DNA of 16,190 bases from Austwickia sp039812465. GTDB lineage: Bacteria > Actinomycetota > Actinomycetes > Actinomycetales > Dermatophilaceae. A program made the position numbers and the translations under genes. Location of the stretch: positions 1 to 16,190 of the forward strand of contig JBDIAS010000069.1 of the NCBI GenBank assembly GCA_039812465.1, given 5' to 3'. Positions 6,465-15,713 of this stretch are shown piece after piece. The notes under the pieces are model-generated. The model was not told the DNA's origin, ran no database searches, and worked only from the letters and a program-made list of their open reading frames with translations. Within the stretch, counting starts at the first letter, position 1; every line of letters starts with the position of its first letter.

Positions 6465-8930
6465 ATGCTCGCGACACTGGTTGCCCGCCGATTGGAGGTC
6501 TCGCGACAGACGTCGTTCGCCGCTCCGGGCGCGGGGGAGCAACGTCGGCGGCTGGTCGCCGAGGTCACCCGAGACCGGCTCGTGCGCTCCTGGTCGGAGG
6601 CGTCGTACGGCATGCCGCGCGACGGCCTGGCCCTGGCGAGCGTCGGGAGTCTGTCCCGAGCGGAGTCCGGCCCGCTGTCCGACCTGGACCTGGTGCTGCT
6701 GCACGACGGGCGGACCTCGACGCTGGCGCTGGCGGAGCTGGCCGACCGGCTCTGGTATCCCCTGTGGGACTGCGGTCTTCGGCTCGACCACAGCGTGCGG
6801 ACCCCGGCAGAGTGCCGTGAGATCGCGGACGGCGACCTCGCGGCCCTGACCGGCCTGCTCGACCTGGCCCTGGTCGCCGGGGACGCCGACCTGGTCGCCG
6901 CCGCCCGCTCCGGCGTGGCGCGGGACTGGCGGGCCACCGCCCGGCGCCGGTTGCCGGCGATCGCCGAGCAGATCGCGACGCGGCACGACCGGTGCGGCGA
7001 CCTGAGCCACCTGATCGAGCCGGACCTGAAGGAGGCCCGCGGCGGCCTGCGCGACCTGTCGGTGATGCGGGCGCTCGCGGCGTCCTGGCTCGCGGACTAC
7101 CCGCGGGCGGGCGTCGACGCGGCGGCCGGGCACCTGTTCGACGTGCGCGACGCGCTACAGATCTCCACCGGACGGCCCCGCGACCGGCTGACCCGTCAGG
7201 AGCACGATCCCGTCGCGGCCCTGCTGGGCCTGCCGGACGGGGACGCGCTGCTGGCCTCGGTCAGCGGGGCAGCGCGCGTGATCGCCCTCGCCGTGGACTC
7301 CACGATGCGGCGCGCGTCCCAAGCGCACCAGGCACGGAGCCTTCGGGTCGGGCCGCGTCGGCCGCAGCTGTCGCCGCTCGGGCACGGCGTCTACGCGCAC
7401 GAGGGAGAGGCCGTGCTCGGGGCGGCGGCGCTCGCGCGCGCCCGGCGCCCCGGCGGCGACCCCTGGCTGCCGCTGCGCGCTCTCGCCACGGCCGCGCGGG
7501 CAGGGCTGCCACCGGCCCCCGCGACCGTCGAGACCCTGGCCGGGCAGCCGGTGCCGCCCCGCCCCTGGCCGGAGCCGATGCGAGCGCTGTTCGCCGACCT
7601 GCTCGCCGCCGGCCGCGGGCTGGTCCCGGCGTGGGAGGCGGCTACCGTGGCCGGGATCATCGACGGGTGGCTGCCGGTCTGGCGCAGCGTGCGCAACCGG
7701 CCCCAGCACGACCCGCTGCACCGGCACACCGTCGACCGCCACTGCGTCGAGGTGGTCGTGGAGGCTCAGGAGTTCGTGGGCGACGTGCGCCGGCCCGACT
7801 TGCTCCTGCTGGCCGCGTTGCTGCACGACCTCGGCAAGGCGAGCGCGGGTCCGAGGCACGCGGCCGTCGGGGCGCCGCTCGCCCGGGACGCGCTCCGGGA
7901 GCTGGGCTACGACGAGGCCGACGTGGAGCTGGTGACCGTGCTGGTGGCCGAGCACCTGACGCTCGTCGACCTGGCGACCCGGCGCGACGTCGAGGACCCG
8001 GCGACGGTCGCCGCCCTCGTGGAGGCCGTCGGGGGCGACGAGGACCTGCTCGACCTGCTCCTCGCGCTCACCGTCGCCGACGCGAAGTCCGTCGGCGAAC
8101 GGTCCTGGACGCCGTGGCGGGCCCAGCTGATCACGTCCTTGGCCGCGGCGGCCCGGGCGCAGATCCGTTCGGGGCCGCGCCGCGACGACGCGGCGGCCGC
8201 CGACTTGGTCCGCCTGCGCGAACCGTTCGAGGTGTCCGGCGCCGCCCGGGCCGCCGCACTCGAGGGCGTCTGCCAGGTGAGGGTCCGAGAGGGCGTGGAA
8301 CCGGACGCCGCCGTGGTCGAGGTCGTGGCCGCGGATCGCCTCGGCCTGTTCGGGGACCTGGCCGGCGCGTTCGCCCGCCAGGGCGCGCAGGTCCGCCGCG
8401 CGGTGCTGAGCACGGTGGACGGCGTGGCCGTGGACCGCTGGGACGTGGAGCTGGGCGCCCCGGGCGCGCTCGACGCGGAGGCGTTGACCCGGGAAATCCG
8501 TACGGGGGTCGCGCTACCTACGACCCCCGCGGCCCGACCCGCAGGTGACGCGAGCAGGCTGGGGCCCACGCCGGCCCACTACGCGGCCTACGTCGTCCCC
8601 GACGCCTCCGAGCGCGCCACGGTGGTGGAGCTGCGCGGCCCGGATCGACCCGGGCTGCTCCGCGACGTGGGCCACGCGCTCGCCCGCCTCGGGATCGCGG
8701 TGCGCAGCGCCCACGTGGAGACGTACGCCGGCCGGTGCCTCGACACGTTCTACCTCGTAGAAGCCCGCAGCGCCGGGTCCTCCAGCGCTCGATCGTCCAG
8801 CGCTGGGTCATCCGGCGCCGGGTCGTGCGCCCGCGGTGGGCCCGAGGGCACACTGTCGCCCGCCCGGGTCGCCGAGGTGATCAGCGTCCTGGTCGCCGTC
8901 GGGGAAGGCGGTGTGCCGACGGAGCAGTGA
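6465..8930 (+). CDS. glnD: PII nucleotidyltransferase GlnD
   Basis: The protein has 821 residues and modifies Tyr51 of GlnK according to nitrogen status. In actinobacteria this is known to be adenylylation, although the family name is uridylyltransferase. The N-terminal nucleotidyltransferase motif SVGSLSRAESGPLSDLDL (59-76) keeps both catalytic aspartates, D73 and D75. The DLKEARGGLRDL segment of the family follows. The HD domain includes HRHTVDRHC near 419-427 and LLHDLGK with H454/D455, so removal of the modification should be intact. Two ACT domains near 617-665 and 719-767 would sense glutamine. The second ACT domain carries an unusual Ser/Ala/Gly repeat insert (769-788) before its last helix. 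ATG 6465 was chosen over 6450 because of its ribosome binding site. Confidence 0.95.
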   Translation: MLATLVARRLEVSRQTSFAAPGAGEQRRRLVAEVTRDRLVRSWSEASYGMPRDGLALASVGSLSRAESGPLSDLDLVLLHDGRTSTLALAELADRLWYPLWDCGLRLDHSVRTPAECREIADGDLAALTGLLDLALVAGDADLVAAARSGVARDWRATARRRLPAIAEQIATRHDRCGDLSHLIEPDLKEARGGLRDLSVMRALAASWLADYPRAGVDAAAGHLFDVRDALQISTGRPRDRLTRQEHDPVAALLGLPDGDALLASVSGAARVIALAVDSTMRRASQAHQARSLRVGPRRPQLSPLGHGVYAHEGEAVLGAAALARARRPGGDPWLPLRALATAARAGLPPAPATVETLAGQPVPPRPWPEPMRALFADLLAAGRGLVPAWEAATVAGIIDGWLPVWRSVRNRPQHDPLHRHTVDRHCVEVVVEAQEFVGDVRRPDLLLLAALLHDLGKASAGPRHAAVGAPLARDALRELGYDEADVELVTVLVAEHLTLVDLATRRDVEDPATVAALVEAVGGDEDLLDLLLALTVADAKSVGERSWTPWRAQLITSLAAAARAQIRSGPRRDDAAAADLVRLREPFEVSGAARAAALEGVCQVRVREGVEPDAAVVEVVAADRLGLFGDLAGAFARQGAQVRRAVLSTVDGVAVDRWDVELGAPGALDAEALTREIRTGVALPTTPAARPAGDASRLGPTPAHYAAYVVPDASERATVVELRGPDRPGLLRDVGHALARLGIAVRSAHVETYAGRCLDTFYLVEARSAGSSSARSSSAGSSGAGSCARGGPEGTLSPARVAEVISVLVAVGEGGVPTEQ
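8769..8828 (+). repeat. Four in-frame 15-bp repeats in the GlnD C-terminus
   Basis: Units 8769-8783, 8784-8798, 8799-8813 and 8814-8828 are imperfect copies encoding SAGSS, SARSS, SAGSS and GAGSC. They form a flexible loop inside the second ACT domain. Confidence 0.85.
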
Positions 8931-9015
8931 ACCGCCTCACCCGTACCGGAGGAGACGCGACACGGGCGAGGGGTGCGCGGCGGGACGTCAGGCGCGGCGG
9001 GCGCGCGCGATTGGT

Positions 9016-9021
9016 TAGCCT
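9016..9021 (+). promoter_or_regulatory. -10 element of leaderless ffh
   Basis: TAGCCT matches TANNNT and ends six bases before GTG 9028. No Shine-Dalgarno sequence is suitably placed. This suggests ffh has its own promoter and a leaderless mRNA, separate from glnD. No clear -35 is visible. Confidence 0.55.
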
Positions 9022-9027
9022 GGGCGG

Positions 9028-10656
<1,629 letters not shown>

Positions 10657-10690
10657 CCGGCGGAGGGTCACGTCCGGCGGAGGGTCACGT
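10657..10690. repeat. Perfect 17-bp tandem duplication between ffh and the esterase gene
   Basis: The 17-mer CCGGCGGAGGGTCACGT occurs at 10657-10673 and again at 10674-10690. It begins right after the ffh stop, and the second copy contains the stop codon of the minus-strand esterase gene (10685-10687). No terminator hairpin is visible in this convergent gap. Confidence 0.9.
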
Positions 10691-11602
10691 TCGGCCGAGG
10701 ATTACCTGCGCCATGTCGTCCAGCGCCGCCCGGGCCTCGGGCGTCCACACCGCCATCGGGTAGACGTGCGGCGCGCCGGGCACGTCGAAGAGCCGGGCCG
10801 GGGTGCCGGCGGCGCGCGCCTTCGCGGCGAACAGTCGCGCGTCGGGGGCTAGGATGTCCGCCCCGCCCTGGTAGATGCTCATCGGCGGCAGGTCACGCAG
10901 GTGGTCGTGCAGCGGGCTCACCAGGGGATCGGTGGTTCCCCGGCCGCCCGCCCACGCCCTCCCGGCGGCCTCGAGTCGATCGCACCGCAGCATGACGTCG
11001 TGCGGATCGAGCGCTCGGGCCTCCGGGTTCGTCATCGACAGGTCCACCCACGGCGCGATGAGCGTGAGCGCGTCGATCGTCGGTCCGCGCAGGTCCCGGG
11101 CCCGGATGGCCTGGCCGAGCGCCAGCGTGCCCCCGGCGGAGTCGCCACCGACGACCAGGCGGGCGCGCAACTCGCCCACCGGCGCGGCCAGGCGCCGGTT
11201 CAGAGCGTCGATCAGCGGCAGGGTGTCCTCGAAGCAGTATTCCGGCGCGAGCCCGTAGCTCGGCACGACCAGCGTCGCCCCCGTCCGCCGCTGCATCCGG
11301 TCCAGCAAGAGCCACTGCGCGGGGTTCAGCGGATCGATGAAGCCGCCTCCGTGCCAGTAGACGAAGACGGTACGCGTCGCCCCTGACACGGGCGCCATCC
11401 ACAGGACCGGGCGGCCGGCCACGTCCCACCGGGAGATCGCGGCGCGCGAGCGCAGACCCCGGTGGGGGATCGCCTCGCGGCGGTTCGGATCCAGCGCCGC
11501 GGCCAGCTGCTCCGGGGCGTGGTCAGCGCCTCCCGCGGCGTGGACGATGGCGCCGATCAGCATCCGGGTCCAGGCCATCCTCCGGCTCACGCGCACCCCC
11601 AT
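10685..11602 (-). CDS. Alpha/beta hydrolase, HSL (hormone-sensitive lipase) family esterase
   Basis: The protein has 305 residues. The HSL-family oxyanion motif HGGGF and the nucleophile elbow GDSAGG are both present. The expected acid follows in GGADILAPD and the histidine in GAPHVYPM, so the Ser-Asp-His triad is complete. The family hydrolyses short-chain esters; the natural substrate cannot be predicted. No signal peptide is seen, so it is probably cytoplasmic. It lies 43 bases downstream of the lyase gene on the same strand, suggesting co-transcription. The start is uncertain: ATG 11602 gives the longest form, and an in-frame ATG at 11578 is directly preceded by GGAGG at zero spacing. It converges on ffh, unlike the surrounding plus-strand block. 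Confidence 0.88.
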   Translation of the reverse strand: MGVRVSRRMAWTRMLIGAIVHAAGGADHAPEQLAAALDPNRREAIPHRGLRSRAAISRWDVAGRPVLWMAPVSGATRTVFVYWHGGGFIDPLNPAQWLLLDRMQRRTGATLVVPSYGLAPEYCFEDTLPLIDALNRRLAAPVGELRARLVVGGDSAGGTLALGQAIRARDLRGPTIDALTLIAPWVDLSMTNPEARALDPHDVMLRCDRLEAAGRAWAGGRGTTDPLVSPLHDHLRDLPPMSIYQGGADILAPDARLFAAKARAAGTPARLFDVPGAPHVYPMAVWTPEARAALDDMAQVILGRT

Positions 11603-11645
11603 CGCGGCGGTTTCACGACGAATGCGCAGTGCTACGTCCGGCCGG

Positions 11646-13094
11646 TCACAAGCTGTCGCCGAAGTCCTTGCGGAACTCCGCCAGCAGGCGCTCCTGCCAG
11701 CCCCCGATCGGCTCCAACCGCCCGTAGAAGAACCGCAGCACCTCGGGCTCCTCCACCCACCTCAGGCCTCCGATCAGGTGACGCTTGGTGTACAGCCAGG
11801 CGATCCGGTCGACGGCGTAGGACACCTGGGAGAGCGTGAAGACCCGCCGCGGCATGGCGAGCCGCACCAGCTCCATCTCCGCCATCGGCTCGGTGCCGTC
11901 CTCGTCGCGCTGCTCCGAGAGGGTGCCGCGCTCCATGCCGCGCACCCCGGAGGCAAGGTAGATCGCGGCCGCGAGGGCCCCACCCGGGTACTCGTTCTGG
12001 GGCACGTGGTCGAGGAAGCGCATCGCGTTGACGTGACACCCGAGACCGCCCGCGGGCGTGATGACCGGCACGTCCCGCTTGGCCAGTTCGGCCACCATGT
12101 GCTCGATGAACTGCGGGCCCTGGCAGATGTTGTCCTCGTCGAGGAGCTCGTCGAGGCCGATCGTCATGGCCTCCATCTCACGCACCGACATACCGCCGTA
12201 CGTGAGGAAGCCCTCGAACAGAGGCACCAGGCCGCGCATCTTGCGGTAGAGAGCCTCGTCGCGCACGAGGATGCCGCCGCCCCGGGCGCAGGTGATCTTG
12301 CGGGCCGAGAAGTAGAAGACGTCGCACAGGTCGGCGATCTCCCGGGCGATCTGCGCGATGGACTTGCCCTGCTCGGACTCCTCGCGGCTGGCGATGAACC
12401 AGAGGTTGTCGCTCAGCAAGCTGCCGTCCATCACCAGCAGCAGGCCGAACTCGTCGCACACCTGCCGGAGCTCGCGCAGGTTGGCTAGGCTGTGCGGCTG
12501 GCCGCCGATGAGGTTCGTGCCGGTCTCCAGGCGGACGAACGGGATGTTGTCGACGCCCACCTGCTCGATCAGGGCCCGCAGCTTACCGATGTCCAAGTTG
12601 CCCTTGAACGGGAACTGCGAGTCGACCTTCAGCCCCTCGTCCGTGTAGAGCTCCTCGACCCGGCCGCCGGCGAGCACGATGTGCGCCTTGGTGGTGGTGA
12701 AGTGGTAGTTCATCGGGACGACGGACCCAGGGGTCACCAGCGACCGGCAGAGGATGTGCTCGGCGGCGCGGCCCTGGTGAGCCGGAAGGAAGTACGGCAT
12801 GCCGAAGACCTCGACCAGCTTGTCGTACAGCCGTTCGAAGGTGGCCGACCCGGCGTAGCTGTCGTCGGCGGTGAGCATCGCGGCCTGCTGCCGGTCGCTC
12901 ATCGCGTTCACACCCGAGTCCGTGAGCATGTCCATGAAGACGTCGGCGTTGCGCAGCAGGAAGGTGTTGTTGCCCGCCTCGGCGATGGCCTGCGCGCGTC
13001 GCTCGATCGGGGGCAGGTGCAACTTCTGCACGATCCGCACCTTGTGCATCTCGAGGGGGATCTGCTCGCCGCTGGAGAACTTGACCTGTGCCAT
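11646..13094 (-). CDS. Tyrosine phenol-lyase/tryptophanase-family PLP enzyme, divergent
   Basis: This 482-residue beta-eliminating lyase would cleave an aromatic amino acid to an arene, pyruvate and ammonia. MLTDSGVNAMSD near 55-67 resembles tyrosine phenol-lyase (TPL). Y80, R109, N194 and D223 match the PLP-site Tyr71, Arg100, Asn185 and Asp214 of Citrobacter TPL. K266 is the expected Schiff-base lysine (Lys257). T133 and R389 match Thr124 and Arg381, which separate TPL from tryptophanase, and R411 matches the carboxylate-binding Arg404. However, Arg217 is replaced by L226 (DGSL instead of DATR), and Lys256 by R265. The C-terminus is about 19 residues longer than TPL. ATG 13094 has AGAAGG nearby and fits the family start; an open frame further upstream is a GC artefact. 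The family is sure, the substrate is not. Confidence 0.85.
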   Translation of the reverse strand: MAQVKFSSGEQIPLEMHKVRIVQKLHLPPIERRAQAIAEAGNNTFLLRNADVFMDMLTDSGVNAMSDRQQAAMLTADDSYAGSATFERLYDKLVEVFGMPYFLPAHQGRAAEHILCRSLVTPGSVVPMNYHFTTTKAHIVLAGGRVEELYTDEGLKVDSQFPFKGNLDIGKLRALIEQVGVDNIPFVRLETGTNLIGGQPHSLANLRELRQVCDEFGLLLVMDGSLLSDNLWFIASREESEQGKSIAQIAREIADLCDVFYFSARKITCARGGGILVRDEALYRKMRGLVPLFEGFLTYGGMSVREMEAMTIGLDELLDEDNICQGPQFIEHMVAELAKRDVPVITPAGGLGCHVNAMRFLDHVPQNEYPGGALAAAIYLASGVRGMERGTLSEQRDEDGTEPMAEMELVRLAMPRRVFTLSQVSYAVDRIAWLYTKRHLIGGLRWVEEPEVLRFFYGRLEPIGGWQERLLAEFRKDFGDSL

Positions 13095-13192
13095 GACGCC
13101 TTCTTCGCCGCCTCTTCGTCGTGCCGAACGAACCACCGCCCGGGCCGGAACGGCCGGGGCGGGCCGGCGGGCCCGCCGCGCGGCCGGGACCA

Positions 13193-13198
13193 ACCCTA
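13193..13198 (-). promoter_or_regulatory. Possible -10 element for the lyase-esterase pair
   Basis: On the minus strand this reads TAGGGT, a TANNNT match, about 100 bases before the lyase ATG. No -35 with good spacing is visible, so support is weak. Confidence 0.3.
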
Positions 13199-13337
13199 AA
13201 GGGGGTGGGCGCCCGCCAGGGTCGCGGCTCGCGGGAACTCGACGCCGGACCTTTGCGCGAGGAAGCGCGCGAGCGTCACGGGAGGGCCGCGGGGAGGAGG
13301 GATCGTCCGCAGCCGCCCCGGCGGCCGGAGGCGAGGG

Positions 13338-13343
13338 TAGGTT
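13338..13343 (+). promoter_or_regulatory. -10 element of the leaderless amidohydrolase gene
   Basis: TAGGTT matches TANNNT and ends six bases before ATG 13350, with no ribosome binding site between them. The geometry is identical to that at ffh. Confidence 0.55.
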
Positions 13344-13349
13344 GCCCTC

Positions 13350-14435
13350 ATGAGCGCCCCGGCCCTGCAGGTCACCGGACGGATCCGGGTGGATGGCGAG
13401 CGGATCCTCGATCGCCTGTGGATCCTCGACGGGCGCATCTCGTACAGCCCACCCTCCTCCGGTGAGGTCGAGACCGTGCGCGGGTTCGCGATCCCCGGCC
13501 TCGTCGACGCGCACGCGCACGTCGGCCTGGAACAGACCGGAGCCGTGGGGCCTGAGCGAACGGAGGCGCACGCGCTGGCGGAGCGGGACGCCGGGGTGCT
13601 GCTGATCCGCGACGCCGGGTCGTGCGCCGACACAGCGTGGATTCACCAACGGGAGGATCTGCCGCGGCTGATCCGCGCGGGTCGGCACATCGCGAGGCCC
13701 AAGCGGTACGTGCCGGGCGTCGCCCATGAGGTCGAGCCCGACGATCTGGTGGCCCGGGTGCGCGAGCAGGCCCGCGCCGGGGACGGCTGGGTGAAGCTGG
13801 TGGGGGACTGGATCGACCGGGACCGCGGCGACCTGGGGCCCCTGTGGCCCCGCGAGGTGCTGACGGCGGCGGTCGCGGCCGCCCACGAGGAAGGCGCGCG
13901 GCTCACCGCGCACTGCTTCGCCGAGGAGTCCCTCGCCGACCTCGCCGCCGCGGGGGCCGACTGCGCCGAGCACGCGACCGGGCTGGTGCCGGACACCATC
14001 GAGGCCTTCGCCGCCGCCGGCACCGCGATCGTCCCGACGCTGATCAACACGTTGAACTTCCCCTCCTTCGCGAAGGCCGGTCGGCCTCGCTTCCCGTCCT
14101 ATGCCGCCCACATGCTCGACCTGCACGAGCGGCGCTACGACACGGTCAGCGCCGCCCACGAGGCCGGGGTGCCGGTGTACGCGGGCACGGACGCGGGAGG
14201 CCAGCAGAAGCACGGGCTGATCGCGTACGAGGTCCTAGAGCTGGCCAAGACCCGGATGAGCGACGTCGAGGCGCTGGGCGCCGCGTCCTGGGCGGCCCGG
14301 CGCTGGCTCGGTCGGCCGGGGCTGGAGGAAGGGGCCGAAGCGGACCTCGTCGTGTACCTCGACGACCCGCTGGACGACCTGCGCGTCCTCGCGCGCCCGC
14401 ATCGCATGATCTTGCGCGGCCGTCCGGTGCGCTGA
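13350..14435 (+). CDS. Metal-dependent amidohydrolase (imidazolonepropionase/prolidase-like)
   Basis: The protein has 361 residues and an amidohydrolase-superfamily TIM barrel. The strand-1 metal motif DAHAH supplies H55 and H57. K149 in DGWVKLVGDW is placed as the usual carboxylated lysine. H188 in TAHCF and H208 in EHATGL are further ligands, and D281 in AGTDAGG is the catalytic aspartate. The set is complete, so the enzyme should bind two metals. Relatives hydrolyse cyclic amides, imidazolonepropionate or dipeptides; the substrate here is unknown. There is no signal peptide. The stop overlaps the acetyltransferase start by one base (TGATG), so the two proteins are translationally coupled and may act together. 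From memory, similar pairs occur near ffh-rpsP in other actinobacteria. Confidence 0.9.
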   Translation: MSAPALQVTGRIRVDGERILDRLWILDGRISYSPPSSGEVETVRGFAIPGLVDAHAHVGLEQTGAVGPERTEAHALAERDAGVLLIRDAGSCADTAWIHQREDLPRLIRAGRHIARPKRYVPGVAHEVEPDDLVARVREQARAGDGWVKLVGDWIDRDRGDLGPLWPREVLTAAVAAAHEEGARLTAHCFAEESLADLAAAGADCAEHATGLVPDTIEAFAAAGTAIVPTLINTLNFPSFAKAGRPRFPSYAAHMLDLHERRYDTVSAAHEAGVPVYAGTDAGGQQKHGLIAYEVLELAKTRMSDVEALGAASWAARRWLGRPGLEEGAEADLVVYLDDPLDDLRVLARPHRMILRGRPVR

Positions 14436-15418
14436 TGGCCGGCGTGGCCGCCCCGGAGCCGCTGCGCGCCGAGGGGACGCGGGTGCGGGTCGCCCCGGTC
14501 ATGCGCGGCGACCTCGAGCCCTATCGGCAGGCCGTCGAAGCCTCCCGGGCCCGCCTCGCCCGATGGAACCCCGTCGACCCCGACGACCTGGAGCGGCACC
14601 TTCGGTTCCAGTCCAGCGGGCACCGCACCTTCATCGTGCGCGCCCGCCATCGTGCCGGTGGGCACGGCATCGTCGGGCGGGTCAACGTGACCGGGGTGGT
14701 GCGCGGCCGCGCCTTCAGTGCCCAGCTGGGGTACGACGCGTACGACCCTTACGTCGGACAGGGGCTCTTCGCGGAGGGTCTGCGCCTCGTGGTGGGCCTG
14801 GCCTTCGCCCCGGAACCGCAGGGGATGGGGATGCATCGGCTCGAGGCCGCGGTCCAGCCGGGCAACGTCATCTCGGCGGGCCTGCTGCGGTCCCTGGGCT
14901 TCGCGGCGCGCGGCGACTGGCCCGCGTACCTGTGGCTCCCCGACGAGAACGGCCACACCGACTGGCGCGATCACGTCGTCTTCGGCGCGATCGCGTCGGA
15001 GTGGCCCCCGCCGCCCTACCACCTGCCCCGTGGCTCCCGCCCCGTCGTGGCGCTGGATCCGCGGGAGGAAGCGCTCGGCGCCCGAGTGGCGGCCGAGCTG
15101 TCGGTGCCCCTCCTTCGCGCCGCGGCTTTAGAAGCGTTGGGTCCTTCGGGTACGGCGACCCTGCTGGCCGACTCTTCGGGGGCGGTGCTGTTGGCGCCCG
15201 GCGACTGGGATCTTCGCGCCGTGCTGCGCCAGGCGGGCTACTCCCCGGACGCCGCGGTCGACGCCCGTCATGCCGCGCCGGAGGAGGGCGGCGCTGAGGA
15301 CGACCCGCAGGATCGCGCCCGAGCCTGCGACCTGGCGCTGCAGGCGCGGGCCCTGGCGCACGGTCAGCTCGGTCCCGACGTGACGCGCGTGAGCCAGCGT
15401 CGCGCGGGCTCGACCTGA
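14435..15418 (+). CDS. GNAT acetyltransferase (RimJ/RimL type) with an extra C-terminal region
   Basis: The protein has 327 residues. Residues about 8-192 form a GNAT domain of the RimJ/RimL kind, which acetylates protein N-termini or small amines using acetyl-CoA. Visible family segments are IVGRVNVTGVVRG, LGYDAYDPYVGQGLFAEGLR, MGMHRLEAAVQPGN and SAGLLRSLGF. RimJ-type proteins usually end near here. The remaining 130 residues are an unrecognised region. It starts with a hydrophobic, Leu/Ala-rich part near 205-265 (PVVALDPREEALGARVAAEL) and ends in an acidic, Ala/Arg-rich part. No stop or frameshift separates it from the GNAT domain. ATG 14435 follows directly from the upstream gene. Despite its position before rpsP, a ribosomal substrate is only a guess. 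Confidence 0.88.
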   Translation: MAGVAAPEPLRAEGTRVRVAPVMRGDLEPYRQAVEASRARLARWNPVDPDDLERHLRFQSSGHRTFIVRARHRAGGHGIVGRVNVTGVVRGRAFSAQLGYDAYDPYVGQGLFAEGLRLVVGLAFAPEPQGMGMHRLEAAVQPGNVISAGLLRSLGFAARGDWPAYLWLPDENGHTDWRDHVVFGAIASEWPPPPYHLPRGSRPVVALDPREEALGARVAAELSVPLLRAAALEALGPSGTATLLADSSGAVLLAPGDWDLRAVLRQAGYSPDAAVDARHAAPEEGGAEDDPQDRARACDLALQARALAHGQLGPDVTRVSQRRAGST

Positions 15419-15533
15419 CGCGTGTAGGGGCAGGAGGGCTCAAAGGGCGAAGGAAGGTTCAAAGGAAGGTCGACCCCGCCCGCACCCACGCAGCGACCAG
15501 CGAGCGCGCCCGCGCGCCGAACTGGCCGAGGGT

Positions 15534-15560
15534 GGGACAGCGGCCCGCGTCTGGCACAAT
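15534..15560 (+). promoter_or_regulatory. Extended -10 promoter of rpsP
   Basis: TGGCACAAT (15552-15560) contains CACAAT preceded by TGn, an extended -10 element. GGGACA (15534-15539) is a weak -35 candidate with a short 15-base spacer. Transcription from here would give a leader of about 147 bases. Confidence 0.5.
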
Positions 15561-15641
15561 GGCACGCGTATCCGTGCCCGCGGGACCCTCTCACCCTGCG
15601 CGCGCGGCCTTCGCAGCCCGTCCACCGGCGGTCCCCACGCG

Positions 15642-15686
15642 GGTCAGGTCCGGGCTCACCCGTACTGATCGGGCTCGCCCGTGACC
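15642..15686 (+). other. Structured element in the rpsP leader
   Basis: Nested complementary segments predict a long hairpin: 15642-15646 with 15682-15686, 15651-15655 with 15677-15681, and 15659-15662 with 15670-15673. There is a four-base bulge and a 3x3 internal loop. It ends ten bases before the ribosome binding site. No known riboswitch or ribosomal-leader class is recognised. Confidence 0.45.
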
Positions 15687-15696
15687 AGATCCACCG

Positions 15697-15703
15697 AAGG
15701 AGA
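15697..15703 (+). promoter_or_regulatory. rpsP ribosome binding site
   Basis: AAGGAGA lies ten bases before GTG 15714. It is the clearest Shine-Dalgarno sequence near a start in the 3' third of the window and confirms that this gene, unlike ffh, has a leader. Confidence 0.75.
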
Positions 15704-15713
15704 GACCACACTC

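Larger units (their letters stand above)
13095..13349. other. Divergent intergenic region between the lyase and amidohydrolase genes
   Basis: Two gene starts face away from each other here. It contains a 14-bp palindrome (13165-13178) in the presumed lyase leader, a possible minus-strand -10 (13193-13198) and the amidohydrolase -10 (13338-13343). The rest is plain GC-rich sequence. Confidence 0.7.

Noticed and set aside
13095..14213. Upstream extension of the lyase frame giving an 855-residue protein
   Set aside because: The extension is antisense to the amidohydrolase and its promoter. The lyase family start and a ribosome binding site fit ATG 13094.
15427..15470. Purine-rich stretch with an imperfect direct repeat (GGCTCAAAGGG and GGTTCAAAGGA) after the acetyltransferase gene
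   Set aside because: The two copies are short and imperfect, with no matching inverted arm, so neither a terminator nor an operator can be supported.
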